From: Calothrix sp. HK-06
Lineage (GTDB): Bacteria; Cyanobacteriota; Cyanobacteriia; Cyanobacteriales; Nostocaceae
Assembly (NCBI RefSeq): GCF_001904745.1
Contig: NZ_MRCD01000016.1
Location: 1 to 64,000, forward strand
DNA length: 64,000 nucleotides
Reading direction: 5' to 3'
The notes beneath the pieces were generated by a model that ran no database searches, was not told where the DNA came from, and was given only the letters and a program-made list of their open reading frames with translations. The stretch's first letter is position 1, and each line of letters begins with the position of its first letter. The position numbers and the translations under genes were made by a program. This document shows, one piece after another, positions 1-9,179 of this stretch.

Positions 1-172
1 TTTCTGTAAACTCAGTGCTACTGGGCTATTTTGTGCTGCTTAGTCTAAACTCCAGATATATATAAAGCGTTTCTAAAGATTATCTTGACAATTTAAACAC
101 AGTACGTTCACGGATAGAAAAATCTGATACGAAAAAGTACAATCGTATCAAATATATCTAGGAACATTACTG
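1..172. other. AT-rich leader upstream of the SMC operon
   Basis: No convincing gene is visible. The stretch is AT-rich and leads into the small ORF at 173, so it probably carries the promoter of the small-protein/SMC operon. I cannot point to a clear -35/-10 pair. Confidence 0.3.
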
Positions 173-391
173 ATGAAAAGGCAGAGTAATAAGGGTAGTG
201 ATTTAGAAATTAATACAGAAAATAATTTTGACGATATTGAGGATGTACAGGCGCCTATATACACAGCGCCTGAAGAAGTGAGAAAAATAATCGAAATGGT
301 GTGGCAGTTAGAGAAGAACCGACTTGATAGAAAAAGTTTTGGTCATATAAGTGATGATATTTTGACAATTATTAAGGGTGTTGTGCAATGA
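173..391 (+). CDS. 72-aa acidic small protein, first gene of the SMC operon
   Basis: A short acidic protein I do not recognise. The first 30 residues are polar and Asp/Glu/Asn-rich; the rest is predicted helical (around APEEVRKIIEMVW and later ISDDILTIIKGV). Its stop overlaps the ATG of the next gene by four bases (ATGA), a classic translational-coupling arrangement, so it is very likely a real gene working with the SMC-type ATPase. By inference it could be a small subunit or regulator of that ATPase. It has no signal peptide, membrane segment or catalytic motif that I can see. Confidence 0.7.
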   Translation: MKRQSNKGSDLEINTENNFDDIEDVQAPIYTAPEEVRKIIEMVWQLEKNRLDRKSFGHISDDILTIIKGVVQ

Positions 392-2463
392 AGCTGATAT
401 CGATAAGTCTTTGTAACTTTCGCTCGTTTTATGGTAAAACACCAGAAATGTTTCTCTCGGTTGACGAAATAAAAAATACGACAGTATTTCATGGAAATAA
501 TGGTGTTGGGAAGACAAGTTTATTAAATGGGTTTACTTGGGTGCTTTATGAAAAATTTAGTGCTGCTTTTGCGTCGGCAGAACAGTTGGTGAATAAACGC
601 GCGGTTGCAGAAGCTTCTGTTGGGCAAGCTGTAGATTGTTATGTTGAAATTACTTGGGAACACGACAGTAAGCGCTACCGTGCCAAACGTCAGTGTCGGG
701 TATATAGAACCGAGTTTGATGTCGAAGCAGGTAAGACTGATATGTTTATGTTGGTGACGGGGGATGATGGACGCTGGTTTGTCCCTGACCAACATCCAGA
801 GGATATTATTAATCAAATTTTGCCTTGTAGTTTGCATCAATATTTCTTTTTTGACGGTGAACGGATAGAGAAGATTGTTCGCAATGACAAGAAAGCTGAA
901 ATTGCCGAAGCTACGAAAATGCTTTTGGGAGTAGAGGTAATAAACCGTTCAATAAGGCATTTGGCAGAAGCGAAACGCTCGTTGGAAGGTGAACTACGCG
1001 CTATTGGGGATTTGGAAATTAAGAAGTTACTTAAGCAGCAGAGTAATATTGAGTCTCAGGTTGAGGCAATTAGTAAGCGTTCTGTTGAAATTCAGCAAGA
1101 GATAAAATATCAAAATACATTTAGGCAAGAAGTTAGTAGTCGCTTGCGTGAACTGAGTGCTGTTAAGGAGTTGCAAGAACGGCGCCAACATTTGGAATCA
1201 CAGAAAGACTTGTTACAAAAGCAGTTGGCGAAAAGTAAAGATAACTTACAGCGGTATATCTCTAATCAAGGTTATAGTGTATTACTTTCAGAAACTAATA
1301 TAAAATTCCGTAATATTATTGAGAACCTCAAAGATTCTGGTAGCTTAAAGTCGGGAATATCGCGCGAATTTGTAATTAGTTTACTCAATGGCAGCAAATG
1401 CATTTGTGGTAGTTATTTACACGAACATAGTCAAGCGCGTAAACATGTTGAACATTGGTTAGAAAAAGCAGGTTCTTCCACAGTAGAGGAAACAGCTATT
1501 CGCATGACTGCACAAGTTGATGAAATTGACAAGCAAGCAGTGTCATTTTGGCAAGAAGTAGATGCAGAGCAAGTTAGGATTAATGAGGCTAGGCAAACAC
1601 TGGCCCAAGTTGAATCAGAATTGCTTGAAATTAAGGAAAAGCTGCGAAAAAACCCAAGTGAAGAAATTCGTGATATTGAACAGCGTGTAGATGATATTGA
1701 AGCGAAGATTTCTGAGTTAATTTTTGAACAAGATCGTAACCAGCAGCAAACCGATACTTTAAATATCGAATTAGATGATTTGAATAAACAAATAGCCAAG
1801 CAAAAGCTGAACGAAGAACGGCAACTGCTTGCACAGCGTCGTATTACTGCCACAAATGATGCCATTGACAGGTTGAGCGAAGTAAAAACCCGGCAAGAGA
1901 ATCATTTTCGTTATTCGCTCGAAAAGCGTGTGCAAGAAATATTTAGTGCTATATCTCCGGCACCGTACATTCCAAAAATAAGCGACAAATACGAGCTAAC
2001 ACTGATGGAAAATAGTCTTGGTGTAGAAATGCCCGTTGCGGCATCAACCGGAGAAAATCAAATACTTAGCCTTTCGTTTATTAGTAGCATTATCGATAAA
2101 GTGCGCGAGTGGAGCGGAAAGAAAAAAATGTTAATGCTTCCTGAAAGCAGCACTTTTCCAATTGTTATGGACTCCCCATTTGGTAGCTTAGATGAGATAT
2201 CACGGCGTCATATAGCAAAAATAGTTCCAGAAATGGCGAACCAACTAGTGGTGCTAGTAACAAAAACCCAGTGGAGAGGAGAACTGCAAGAAGAAATAGC
2301 AAACCGCGTAGGAAAAGAATATGTTTTAACTTACCACTCATCTAAACCCGACTGCGAACAAGATTATATAGAACTTGGAGGAATTCGATATCCTTTAGTT
2401 AGGCAAAGTCCCAACGAATTCGAGTATACCGAAATAATAGAGGTTAACCGTGATGGTCAGTAA
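388..2463 (+). CDS. DndD-like SMC/Rad50-type ATPase (second one in the island)
   Basis: A 691-aa ATPase of the SbcC/Rad50/DndD superfamily. Visible: N-terminal strand followed by Walker A GNNGVGKTS (residues 36-44), an FFFDGE motif near 153-158 as in DndD proteins, long coiled-coil arms (about 200-330 and 370-540), a CICG zinc-hook-like turn at 338-341 between the arms, an ABC-signature-like STGENQ near 553 and a Walker B region with MDSPFGSLDE near 593. It is clearly a paralogue, not a copy, of the canonical DndD at 6991-8991, whose motifs differ (GGMNGGGKTT, LSAGEK). Position in the PT island and coupling to the 72-aa gene suggest a DNA-acting accessory or restriction role; that role is inference. 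Alternative: a stand-alone anti-phage SMC ATPase that happens to sit next to dnd genes. Confidence 0.85.
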   Translation: MKLISISLCNFRSFYGKTPEMFLSVDEIKNTTVFHGNNGVGKTSLLNGFTWVLYEKFSAAFASAEQLVNKRAVAEASVGQAVDCYVEITWEHDSKRYRAKRQCRVYRTEFDVEAGKTDMFMLVTGDDGRWFVPDQHPEDIINQILPCSLHQYFFFDGERIEKIVRNDKKAEIAEATKMLLGVEVINRSIRHLAEAKRSLEGELRAIGDLEIKKLLKQQSNIESQVEAISKRSVEIQQEIKYQNTFRQEVSSRLRELSAVKELQERRQHLESQKDLLQKQLAKSKDNLQRYISNQGYSVLLSETNIKFRNIIENLKDSGSLKSGISREFVISLLNGSKCICGSYLHEHSQARKHVEHWLEKAGSSTVEETAIRMTAQVDEIDKQAVSFWQEVDAEQVRINEARQTLAQVESELLEIKEKLRKNPSEEIRDIEQRVDDIEAKISELIFEQDRNQQQTDTLNIELDDLNKQIAKQKLNEERQLLAQRRITATNDAIDRLSEVKTRQENHFRYSLEKRVQEIFSAISPAPYIPKISDKYELTLMENSLGVEMPVAASTGENQILSLSFISSIIDKVREWSGKKKMLMLPESSTFPIVMDSPFGSLDEISRRHIAKIVPEMANQLVVLVTKTQWRGELQEEIANRVGKEYVLTYHSSKPDCEQDYIELGGIRYPLVRQSPNEFEYTEIIEVNRDGQ

Positions 2464-2530
2464 AGCATTTGAGGATGTTTCAGCTACAGCAGTAGATACA
2501 GCATCAGAAACCCGGTTTCTTTCTCACTGA
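2453..2530 (+). pseudogene. Truncated reading frame (25 codons) overlapping the SMC gene end
   Basis: An ATG at 2453 overlaps the last 11 bases of the SMC gene, the spacing expected for a coupled third gene. The frame reads MVSKAFEDVSATAVDTAS and then enters the AGAAACCCGGTTTCT repeat at 2506, where it stops at 2528-2530. The simplest reading is that a downstream operon gene lost all but its first about 17 codons when the repeat arrived. It could also be a chance ORF. Confidence 0.35.
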
Positions 2531-2572
2531 ACACAAAAATTCACAATATAAACGAAAAGAAACTGGGTTTCT
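2506..2572. repeat. AGAAACCCGGTTTCT inverted-pair repeat
   Basis: Two near-palindromic 15-mers (2506-2520 and 2558-2572, the second with one change) separated by 37 bases. The same element design recurs at 42473-42538 and 45092-45173. It can fold into a hairpin and looks like a small non-autonomous dispersed element. Confidence 0.7.
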
Positions 2573-2605
2573 CAAAAGCACGAAAAATTTAAACTTACCA
2601 AATTT

Positions 2606-3079
2606 ATGACAGAAACAGGCAAAATTAGAATTGCAAAAGATAAAGCCGAATTAGTAAAATATCTAACTATTTCAGGTGGTAAAACAGGGGCATTTCAAAC
2701 CTTTGCTGATGTAGTTGTATTTGCTGCCACGTTAGGCGCCAAGCATAAAAAGCGCGTACCTTTAGAAGGAGTATCGAAAAAAGAACCGGGCCCGATACGT
2801 ATAGAGCAATTTATATCAATGGGGTATGACGTAGTAATTAAATTATTAGCGGTCGTAGAAACTCAAAATGTAGAAATACTATCACTAACCGAAGAAGAGT
2901 TAGAGAAACAGCGCAATCAAATATTTGAAGAGTATGCCAACGGCGGACTAGAAATAATCCAAAATGAAGTGCTTGGCGCCGTAGACTATTTAGAACGTAT
3001 ATTATTACTACTTAGCTACGAACGTGCAAGCAAAGACAGAATAGACGGAGAATTTGATTTAACTAGATTTTTATCGTAA
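2606..3079 (+). CDS. Dnd system-associated protein 4-like
   Basis: A 157-aa soluble protein that resembles the family called dnd system-associated protein 4: an N-terminal RIAKDKAELVKYL stretch, a central FADVVVFAATLGAKHKKR segment and a helical, acidic C-terminus. Known members occur beside DNA phosphorothioation genes; their biochemical role is not established. Here it lies 143 bp after the SMC ATPase with a repeat element and a truncated ORF between, and it is convergent with the DndB-type gene at 3247. Co-transcription with the SMC gene is plausible. The family name is from memory of the sequence pattern, so treat it as probable. Confidence 0.65.
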   Translation: MTETGKIRIAKDKAELVKYLTISGGKTGAFQTFADVVVFAATLGAKHKKRVPLEGVSKKEPGPIRIEQFISMGYDVVIKLLAVVETQNVEILSLTEEELEKQRNQIFEEYANGGLEIIQNEVLGAVDYLERILLLLSYERASKDRIDGEFDLTRFLS

Positions 3080-3246
3080 TTCATCGTAGGATATTTACTT
3101 ACAGATAGCCAGCATAAATTATTACTAACAATCTCAGTGATACATTCACATAGGATGTGCTAATAATCAGTCTACATAGTAAATTATATTTAATACTACG
3201 CAGACCGTTAAAATCACAATGTACAACACACTACAAATAAGTGTGT

Positions 3247-4842
3247 CTACAAAACAGGTGGAAGCATAATTTCTTTAGAGTCAACAAAATCACCCTCAAA
3301 ATTTACCGTCTTGTTCTCGAAGGTTCTTGCTTTTGCGAGACTTGAGCGTAATTTTGCGCGTTCAACTGAATCTTGAACTCCACCCAAAATATATATTAGT
3401 AGTTTTGCTGCTAAGTCTTTTCCAGCTACAAGTATTCGCTTGCGGTTGGGGTCGTATAAAACACCGTACCATATGGATTTTGGAAACTCGATGTTACTAA
3501 AACCACCTTCACGATCAAATTTACGAAGCTTTTTAAAAATCTTTTCGAGCGATAGTTCTTTTTTGAAGACTAAAACACCTAGCGCTTGAACTACTGCAAC
3601 TTGACCGACTGGACGGAAAAGCATGTTTCCTTCCCCACTTTCTTTCTCAAAGCTGAAGCGTCGTAATGCTGGTGTATCCTCGTCTTCTAGTACTTTATAA
3701 CTCGAAAGACTGGCTAAATAATCAAAAAGTTGATGAAATTCAGCAATTCCTTCGGCTAACTCATCGGTTTCAGGACGTTTAGGAACTAAACCTTTTTCTT
3801 GCTTCCAGTGTGGATATTTTTGTCCCAAGTAACGCTCTGACATTTCTTTAAGTGCTTGCAGCGTTGTCAATACTGTAGATTTTGTGGCAACAGTCGCGCT
3901 ATTCCAATTTACGCGCGCTTTTCTATCCTCGCGTTGTTCCAATAAGGGATGACTCACAGCTATTTTTCTAGCAGCGATAGAGAAACCATCGTCTTCATCT
4001 AACTGTGTCAGTTGACCTTTGGTTAAAGGTACTGCCATCAGGTTAACGTGGACAAAAATTGACCGTACTCTTTGCCTTGCTTCTTCACGTGTTTCTCCAA
4101 TCCCAACTGCCGATATAAACTCGATACCAATTTTTTCTTGTGGTATGTTTTTCAGATAGCTTTGTGAAATATCGAACTGTTCAACTAAATCATCGATAGT
4201 TATGAATGAATCATAAGGGGTTTTGTCTCTTTTACAACGTTGAAGCTTACGTGCGGACAGCAATTCTATTAAACCTTGCACTCCCATCAAACGATGCTGT
4301 CCGTCTAAAGCATAAATGGTTACATCTTCGTCCGAAATGTTGAGTAAACCAAATTTGTTTCCGCTATCCAACGGGGTAAATTCTATAGCAGACCTTCTGG
4401 CTTTGCCTTTATTGTCCCACTCTTCTGCATGGGGAATGTCAACCCAAGGTTGGTTAACAACTACCAAAACTGGGGGAAACTTATGGTGCTTACGGGATGC
4501 AAGATATTGTACCAAAGCTGATTGACGTGACCAGTCGATAGGACGCTGTTGAATTTCATCGATACTTTCGGCATCTATCTCAATATTGCCCGTTTGAGGA
4601 TTATACTTGTGACGAAGCAAAGGTAAATATGAAGCAAAGTTAACCCGGTTCGCAAACCATTCGAGAGTCACAGAGCCTACATATGCTTCTGTACCACCCA
4701 TTTCAACTTTTTGCACTGGAATTTGATTCTTATTGTCGAAACACTCATCGAGGAGTTGAGAAAGCACCTGTTTATCGGTGGTTCCTCCCAATGAGTAAGA
4801 ACCTGTAGTATCCTTAACTTGCTTAGATGTTCTGGCGCCCAT
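3247..4842 (-). CDS. dndB: DGQHR-domain protein, DndB-type (copy 1)
   Basis: A 531-aa protein with the diagnostic ALDGQHR motif near residue 180, flanked by the conserved VVVNQPW and later VNLMAVPLTKGQ segments of the DndB/DGQHR family. DndB proteins are known to repress dnd operon transcription by binding its promoter, and DGQHR is needed for this. The gene is divergent from dndC across a 277-bp intergenic region, an arrangement that fits autoregulation plus control of dndC. It is longer than the second DGQHR protein at 9694 and only loosely similar to it, so the two are not recent duplicates. Which of the two is the true dndB and which is a PT-associated DGQHR relative cannot be settled by eye. 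Confidence 0.85.
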   Translation of the reverse strand: MGARTSKQVKDTTGSYSLGGTTDKQVLSQLLDECFDNKNQIPVQKVEMGGTEAYVGSVTLEWFANRVNFASYLPLLRHKYNPQTGNIEIDAESIDEIQQRPIDWSRQSALVQYLASRKHHKFPPVLVVVNQPWVDIPHAEEWDNKGKARRSAIEFTPLDSGNKFGLLNISDEDVTIYALDGQHRLMGVQGLIELLSARKLQRCKRDKTPYDSFITIDDLVEQFDISQSYLKNIPQEKIGIEFISAVGIGETREEARQRVRSIFVHVNLMAVPLTKGQLTQLDEDDGFSIAARKIAVSHPLLEQREDRKARVNWNSATVATKSTVLTTLQALKEMSERYLGQKYPHWKQEKGLVPKRPETDELAEGIAEFHQLFDYLASLSSYKVLEDEDTPALRRFSFEKESGEGNMLFRPVGQVAVVQALGVLVFKKELSLEKIFKKLRKFDREGGFSNIEFPKSIWYGVLYDPNRKRILVAGKDLAAKLLIYILGGVQDSVERAKLRSSLAKARTFENKTVNFEGDFVDSKEIMLPPVL

Positions 4843-5119
4843 ATGAATTTTTAAAAACTAGGGTTGACATAATAGTCAAATTTTTTAACAATTATATGTC
4901 TGTAGTGTAGTTTTTAAAAACCATTAATGCTATATTTTATTATAAATAGTTTTACTTAACATGTGGTAACAATTGTTATAATCTCGTTATAGCTACTTTG
5001 GAGTATTTTTGTAAAGAAATGATAAAAATAATAAGTGATATTAGTTTAACGCTTGTTAAGTCCGCTTCTATAGCGGACTTTATTTGTGAGGTGTAATTTG
5101 TGTTAAATAGGGAAGGATA
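4843..5119. promoter_or_regulatory. Divergent dndB-dndC control region with palindromic operator candidate
   Basis: This 277-bp gap separates the minus-strand DndB-type gene from dndC. It holds a perfect 12-bp palindrome TAACAATTGTTA at 4967-4978 that overlaps a consensus -10 box TATAAT at 4977-4982 on the plus strand, so a protein bound there would block dndC transcription. No good -35 is placed 17 bases upstream. DndB is a plausible ligand because family members bind the dnd promoter; this is inference. Confidence 0.45.
5058..5080 (+). promoter_or_regulatory. Hairpin in the dndC leader
   Basis: Perfect 8-bp stem AAGTCCGC / GCGGACTT with a 7-base loop, 39 bases ahead of the dndC start and followed by TATTTG. 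It could be an attenuator or an mRNA-stability hairpin. It lacks a clean T-run, so it is not a strong terminator. Confidence 0.5.
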
Positions 5120-6769
5120 ATGGCAAAATTAAAAACAGCAGACAGTAAAAGTCAGCAAAAGCGTGGATTACCAGAGTTTATCGAAAATGTTCAAGCTCTG
5201 ACAAAAGAAATTCAAGATTTATACTGCTTAGACGCTGTACCCTGGTGTCTTGGTTACAGTGGTGGTAAAGATAGTACTGCGACTTTACAGTTAGTATGGA
5301 ATGCTATAGCCCAACTTCCACTTGAAAAACGCACAAAAACCATCCACGTTATTACAACAGATACTCTTGTAGAAAATCCTTATGTTTCTCATTGGGTACG
5401 TAAGTCTTTAGAGCAAATAAAAATCGCTGCTGAAGAACAACAAATGCCAATGGAACCTCATCTGTTACAACCAGAATGGAAAGAGACATTTTGGGTTGGA
5501 TTAATTGGCAAAGGGTACCCTGCACCAAGAAGAAAATTTCGTTGGTGTACAGAACGTTTAAAAATTAGCCCATCAAACCGTTTTATCCGAGATGTAATTC
5601 GCTCATTTGGAGAAGCTATTGTAGTTTTAGGGATTCGGAAAGCAGAAAGCGCTCCACGTGCAAAACGCATGAAGGAATGGGAAGTAAAGCGAGTTCGTGA
5701 CCATCTCAGCCCTAATATGAACTTACCAAACTCTTTGGTATATAGCCCAATTGAAGATTGGCGAAATGACGAAGTTTGGCTTTACTTAATGCAGTGGGAC
5801 AATCCTTGGGGATATAGTAACAAGGATTTGTTTAGTATGTACAGAGGCGCCAGTGCTGATAACGAATGTCCATTGGTTGTAGACACATCAACACCAAGTT
5901 GTGGAAACTCGCGTTTTGGCTGTTGGGTTTGTACATTAGTAAGTGAAGATAGCTCGCTTTCGGCAATGATTCACAACGACGAAGAGAAAGAATGGTTACA
6001 ACCACTTTTAGACCTTCGTAGAGAATTAGATGTAGAAGATGAAGACCGTTCATGGAGAGATTTTAGACGTAGAACCGGAAATGTACAATTATATGAACGT
6101 AATATAGAAGGGGATATTTCTGTAGAACCAATTCCTGGCCCATATATAAAAGAAGCACGTGAACATTGGCTCAGAACACTTTTAACTGTTGAGCAAAAGT
6201 TACGATGCGATGCACCAAAAGATATGAACGATATAACCTTAATTTCTCTTGAGGAATTAAGCGAAATTCGCCGTATATGGCTAGAAGAAAGACACGAGTT
6301 TGATGATAGTTTACCTCGCATTTATAAAGAAGTGACTGGAGAAGAATTTAAAGACCCACGTCCAGGTGCTGGCTATAGTTTACTTGGTAGTGATGAATGG
6401 GAAGTACTTGAAGAAATCTGTGAAGGTGATGCTATGCATTTAGAATTAATTGCAAAGCTATTAAACACTGAGTATCAGTTTCGTAAGCGCGCGCGTCGTG
6501 TGGGAATATATGATGAGCTATTAAAGTGCTTTGAAACAAGCTCACGCTCACAAGAAGAAGCAATTAAAAACGCTCACTTCAAGAAAGATTTAAAAGACGC
6601 AGTGAGCGAAGGTAACCTTCAAAAGGTCAAACAATTAACGATAGGAGATGCTTTACTCTCCGAAGAAGAAAAAAATTCCTCTAATCATGCATCTTTAAGC
6701 ACAAATGACAACAATGATTCAACTGCATCAATAAATTGGGGAAAAAAGAAGTACAAATCTAAAGATTGA
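5120..6769 (+). CDS. dndC: DNA phosphorothioation sulfurtransferase DndC
   Basis: A 549-aa member of the PAPS-reductase/ATP-pyrophosphatase superfamily. The PP-loop SGGKDS is at residues 47-52, with WCTERLK near 142 and a cysteine-rich stretch CGNSRFGCWVC near 260-270 that fits the 4Fe-4S ligands known in DndC. DndC activates and transfers sulfur to the DNA backbone within the DndCDE complex, normally using sulfur from DndA or IscS; no desulfurase gene is in this window. The acidic/Lys-rich tail (last about 60 residues) is variable. The gene starts with ATG after an AGGGAAGG Shine-Dalgarno-like run. Confidence 0.95.
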   Translation: MAKLKTADSKSQQKRGLPEFIENVQALTKEIQDLYCLDAVPWCLGYSGGKDSTATLQLVWNAIAQLPLEKRTKTIHVITTDTLVENPYVSHWVRKSLEQIKIAAEEQQMPMEPHLLQPEWKETFWVGLIGKGYPAPRRKFRWCTERLKISPSNRFIRDVIRSFGEAIVVLGIRKAESAPRAKRMKEWEVKRVRDHLSPNMNLPNSLVYSPIEDWRNDEVWLYLMQWDNPWGYSNKDLFSMYRGASADNECPLVVDTSTPSCGNSRFGCWVCTLVSEDSSLSAMIHNDEEKEWLQPLLDLRRELDVEDEDRSWRDFRRRTGNVQLYERNIEGDISVEPIPGPYIKEAREHWLRTLLTVEQKLRCDAPKDMNDITLISLEELSEIRRIWLEERHEFDDSLPRIYKEVTGEEFKDPRPGAGYSLLGSDEWEVLEEICEGDAMHLELIAKLLNTEYQFRKRARRVGIYDELLKCFETSSRSQEEAIKNAHFKKDLKDAVSEGNLQKVKQLTIGDALLSEEEKNSSNHASLSTNDNNDSTASINWGKKKYKSKD

Positions 6770-6990
6770 TTTAGCATTACCCAATAGGTAACAATTCATT
6801 CAACAATACGTATCTAGAGACAATGTATATAATGTCTCTAAACAAATTAAAAATATTTTTCTCTCTTCACATATTATTTATTTGTGTTCTTCGCGACTAT
6901 TTGAACTATAATTTTCATGTGCAAAGGAGTAAAAGGCTATCACTAATCTTACATCGTATGCATCTACATAGCTCTAAATAAAAAACTATT
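6770..6990 (+). promoter_or_regulatory. dndC-dndD spacer with hairpin and possible promoter
   Basis: The gap between dndC and dndD is 221 bp, unusually long for genes that are often overlapping in other dnd operons. It holds a hairpin with AGAGACA/TGTCTCT arms (6816-6839) and, downstream, a -10-like TATAAT at 6907-6912 with a weak TTGTGT 19 bases earlier. This could give dndD and dndE their own promoter. No clear Shine-Dalgarno precedes dndD. Confidence 0.4.
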
Positions 6991-8991
6991 ATGAAATTTC
7001 TTGAACTAGTATTACAAAACTTTGGGCCATATAGCGGGAGAAACGTTATCAATCTTGACACAGAAGTTGATAAAGACACTTCACGTCCCATTTTACTGCT
7101 TGGTGGAATGAATGGTGGTGGAAAAACAACATTTATGGACGCGATACGTCTCGCACTGTATGGACATCGTGCAGAGTGTTCAACTCGCGGAAACCTAAGC
7201 TATAGTGATTTTTTAAGTCAATGTGTTAATAACTATGCAACTCCTGTTGATAACACAAGGATTGAATTAACTTTTGAACATATTCAAGAGAATAAACCTG
7301 TAGTATATAAAATTGTACGCTATTGGGATAGTATTCCAAAAGAAGGCAAAGATTCATTAGGTGTTCTAGAATTAGACCCGAAAGTACCTGATGGGTTGAC
7401 AAGAGAAGAATTAGTAAATACGTGGGATGATTATATTGAAAATATACTACCCGTAGGAATTTCTAATTTATTCCTCTTTGATGGTGAGCAAGTTAAAGAG
7501 CTAGCAGAGCAAGAAATTCCTCCTCCTGCTGTTGCAGATGCTATACGCGCGATGTTGGGATTGGAACTTGCAGATAAGTTAGCAGTTGACATTGAAATTA
7601 TAGTAAACCGTAAGCGTAAAGAACTAGCTGATACAAAAGATTTAGCTGACCTTGAAGAAATTGAGGAAAAGCTGAGTTTGTTGCAAGATAAACACATAAA
7701 AATTCAAGAAGAAGAAGCTTTGTATATAAATTCTTTTAACCAAGCGCAAAAAGACCAAAAAGATGCACTAGATAAATTTGTTGCAGAAGGAGGAAAAATA
7801 GCGGCAGAACGTAATCAATTAGAAAAACAGCGTGACCAAAAAGTATCAGAAGTTGATGAAGCACGCTTAGGTATGTGTGATTTATCAGGTAATGTCTTAC
7901 CACTAGCTTTAATAGAAAATTTACTTATTCAAGGACAAGCACAAGGAGAGAAAGAATATCGTATACAACAAGCACAAATTGCTAGCGACATATTATATGA
8001 GCGTGATAAGCGTTTGCTAGATTTAATATCAAAATTAGATATCTCATCTGAAAAATCTCAAAAAATTAAGAGTTTTTTGGATGAAGATATTACAACTCTC
8101 AATGCTAACCTGATACAGCCAGAAGAACTTTGGTTATTACCAGATGCAGATAGTTTAAACCAGTTAAGTAATATATTTTATCATTTACAAAACACAAAAA
8201 CCTTAGCTAAACAACAATTAAAGATATTAAAGCAAAAAGAAGATGAAATAATCACCTTAGAACGTCAAATTCAAACTGCTGCTTCTCCTGAAGAATATAC
8301 TTATTTAGTAGACGTTTTGAAAAAAGCTCAGAAAAAAGTTGCTGAAGCAGGTGCCAAATGCGAATCTATCAAAGGACGTGTTCGTGAGCTAGAGGTAGAA
8401 ATTGAAAATACAAAGAAAGATTTGAGAGAGTACACCACACAAACAATAGACAAGAAAAACACCGAGCATATTATTACAGCATCAGCAAGAGTGCAACAAA
8501 CACTCAAATTATTTCGAGAAAAGCTGACATTAAAAAAATTGAACAAGTTAGAAATTGAAATAACTGAATGCTTTCGCTATTTGCTGCACAAATCTGACTT
8601 AGTTCATCGTGTGGCTATTAATACCGATAACTTTAGGCTTTCACTATATGACGTGCGGGGTAAAGCTGTTCCCAAACATCGTTTATCAGCAGGAGAAAAG
8701 CAGCTTCTAGCCATTGCTTTCTTATGGGGACTCGCGCGCGTTTCTGGGCGCCGTTTGCCTGTTGCCATTGATACACCATTAGGGCGCCTTGACTCATCGC
8801 ACCGAAGTAACTTAGTAGAAAGATACTTCCCCGCAGCAAGTCATCAGGTAATATTACTCTCTACAGACACAGAAATAGGTAAAGCCGAAGTTGAAAAACT
8901 TCGAGAAAACGAAGCTATCGCGCGCGAGTATTTACTTAAATATGACTCGGCAAAGCGTCAAACTTCGGTAGTTGATGGATATTTCTGGTAA
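6991..8991 (+). CDS. dndD: DNA sulfur modification ATPase DndD
   Basis: A 666-aa SMC/Rad50-like ATPase with Walker A GGMNGGGKTT at 38-47, FLFDGEQ near 162, coiled-coil arms from about 200 to 520, ABC signature LSAGEKQ near 565 and Walker B LPVAIDTPLGRLD near 588 followed by the D-loop. The length and motif spacing match the DndD family. DndD hydrolyses ATP in the DndCDE complex that inserts sulfur into DNA. There is no CxxC hook between the arms that I can see, unlike the CICG turn of the other SMC-type protein at 388. Confidence 0.95.
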   Translation: MKFLELVLQNFGPYSGRNVINLDTEVDKDTSRPILLLGGMNGGGKTTFMDAIRLALYGHRAECSTRGNLSYSDFLSQCVNNYATPVDNTRIELTFEHIQENKPVVYKIVRYWDSIPKEGKDSLGVLELDPKVPDGLTREELVNTWDDYIENILPVGISNLFLFDGEQVKELAEQEIPPPAVADAIRAMLGLELADKLAVDIEIIVNRKRKELADTKDLADLEEIEEKLSLLQDKHIKIQEEEALYINSFNQAQKDQKDALDKFVAEGGKIAAERNQLEKQRDQKVSEVDEARLGMCDLSGNVLPLALIENLLIQGQAQGEKEYRIQQAQIASDILYERDKRLLDLISKLDISSEKSQKIKSFLDEDITTLNANLIQPEELWLLPDADSLNQLSNIFYHLQNTKTLAKQQLKILKQKEDEIITLERQIQTAASPEEYTYLVDVLKKAQKKVAEAGAKCESIKGRVRELEVEIENTKKDLREYTTQTIDKKNTEHIITASARVQQTLKLFREKLTLKKLNKLEIEITECFRYLLHKSDLVHRVAINTDNFRLSLYDVRGKAVPKHRLSAGEKQLLAIAFLWGLARVSGRRLPVAIDTPLGRLDSSHRSNLVERYFPAASHQVILLSTDTEIGKAEVEKLRENEAIAREYLLKYDSAKRQTSVVDGYFW

Positions 8992-9017
8992 AAAAGGACA
9001 ATGGGAGTAATGTTAAA

Positions 9018-9171
9018 ATGAAGGAATATTTTAAAACTCAGCTAAATACTGAAGAAGCAGATTAATGTAATAAACTTTATCCTAACTAGTAAGGTGGGCA
9101 CTGCCCACCCTACCGCTACACTACTCCTAACTCATAACTCCTAACTCCTAACTGATAACTCATAACTCATC
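9018..9171. repeat. Palindrome and ACTCCTAACTC-type tandem repeat before dndE
   Basis: After a 15-codon ORF (9018-9065, probably meaningless) there is a palindrome GGTGGGCA-C-TGCCCACC (9093-9109) and then runs of CTCCTAACTCATAACTC (9121-9171). Both are typical dispersed cyanobacterial intergenic repeats. They separate dndD from dndE by 188 bp. Confidence 0.6.
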
Positions 9172-9179
9172 AACTTATT

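Noticed and set aside
1431-1865. 144-codon minus-strand ORF inside the SMC ATPase gene
   Set aside because: Ser/Cys-rich low-complexity product that mirrors the coiled-coil coding strand; the plus-strand gene has clear ATPase motifs.
388-2463. Calling the first SMC gene dndD
   Set aside because: A better DndD with standard spacing lies at 6991-8991, and this protein has a CICG hook and a different signature motif.
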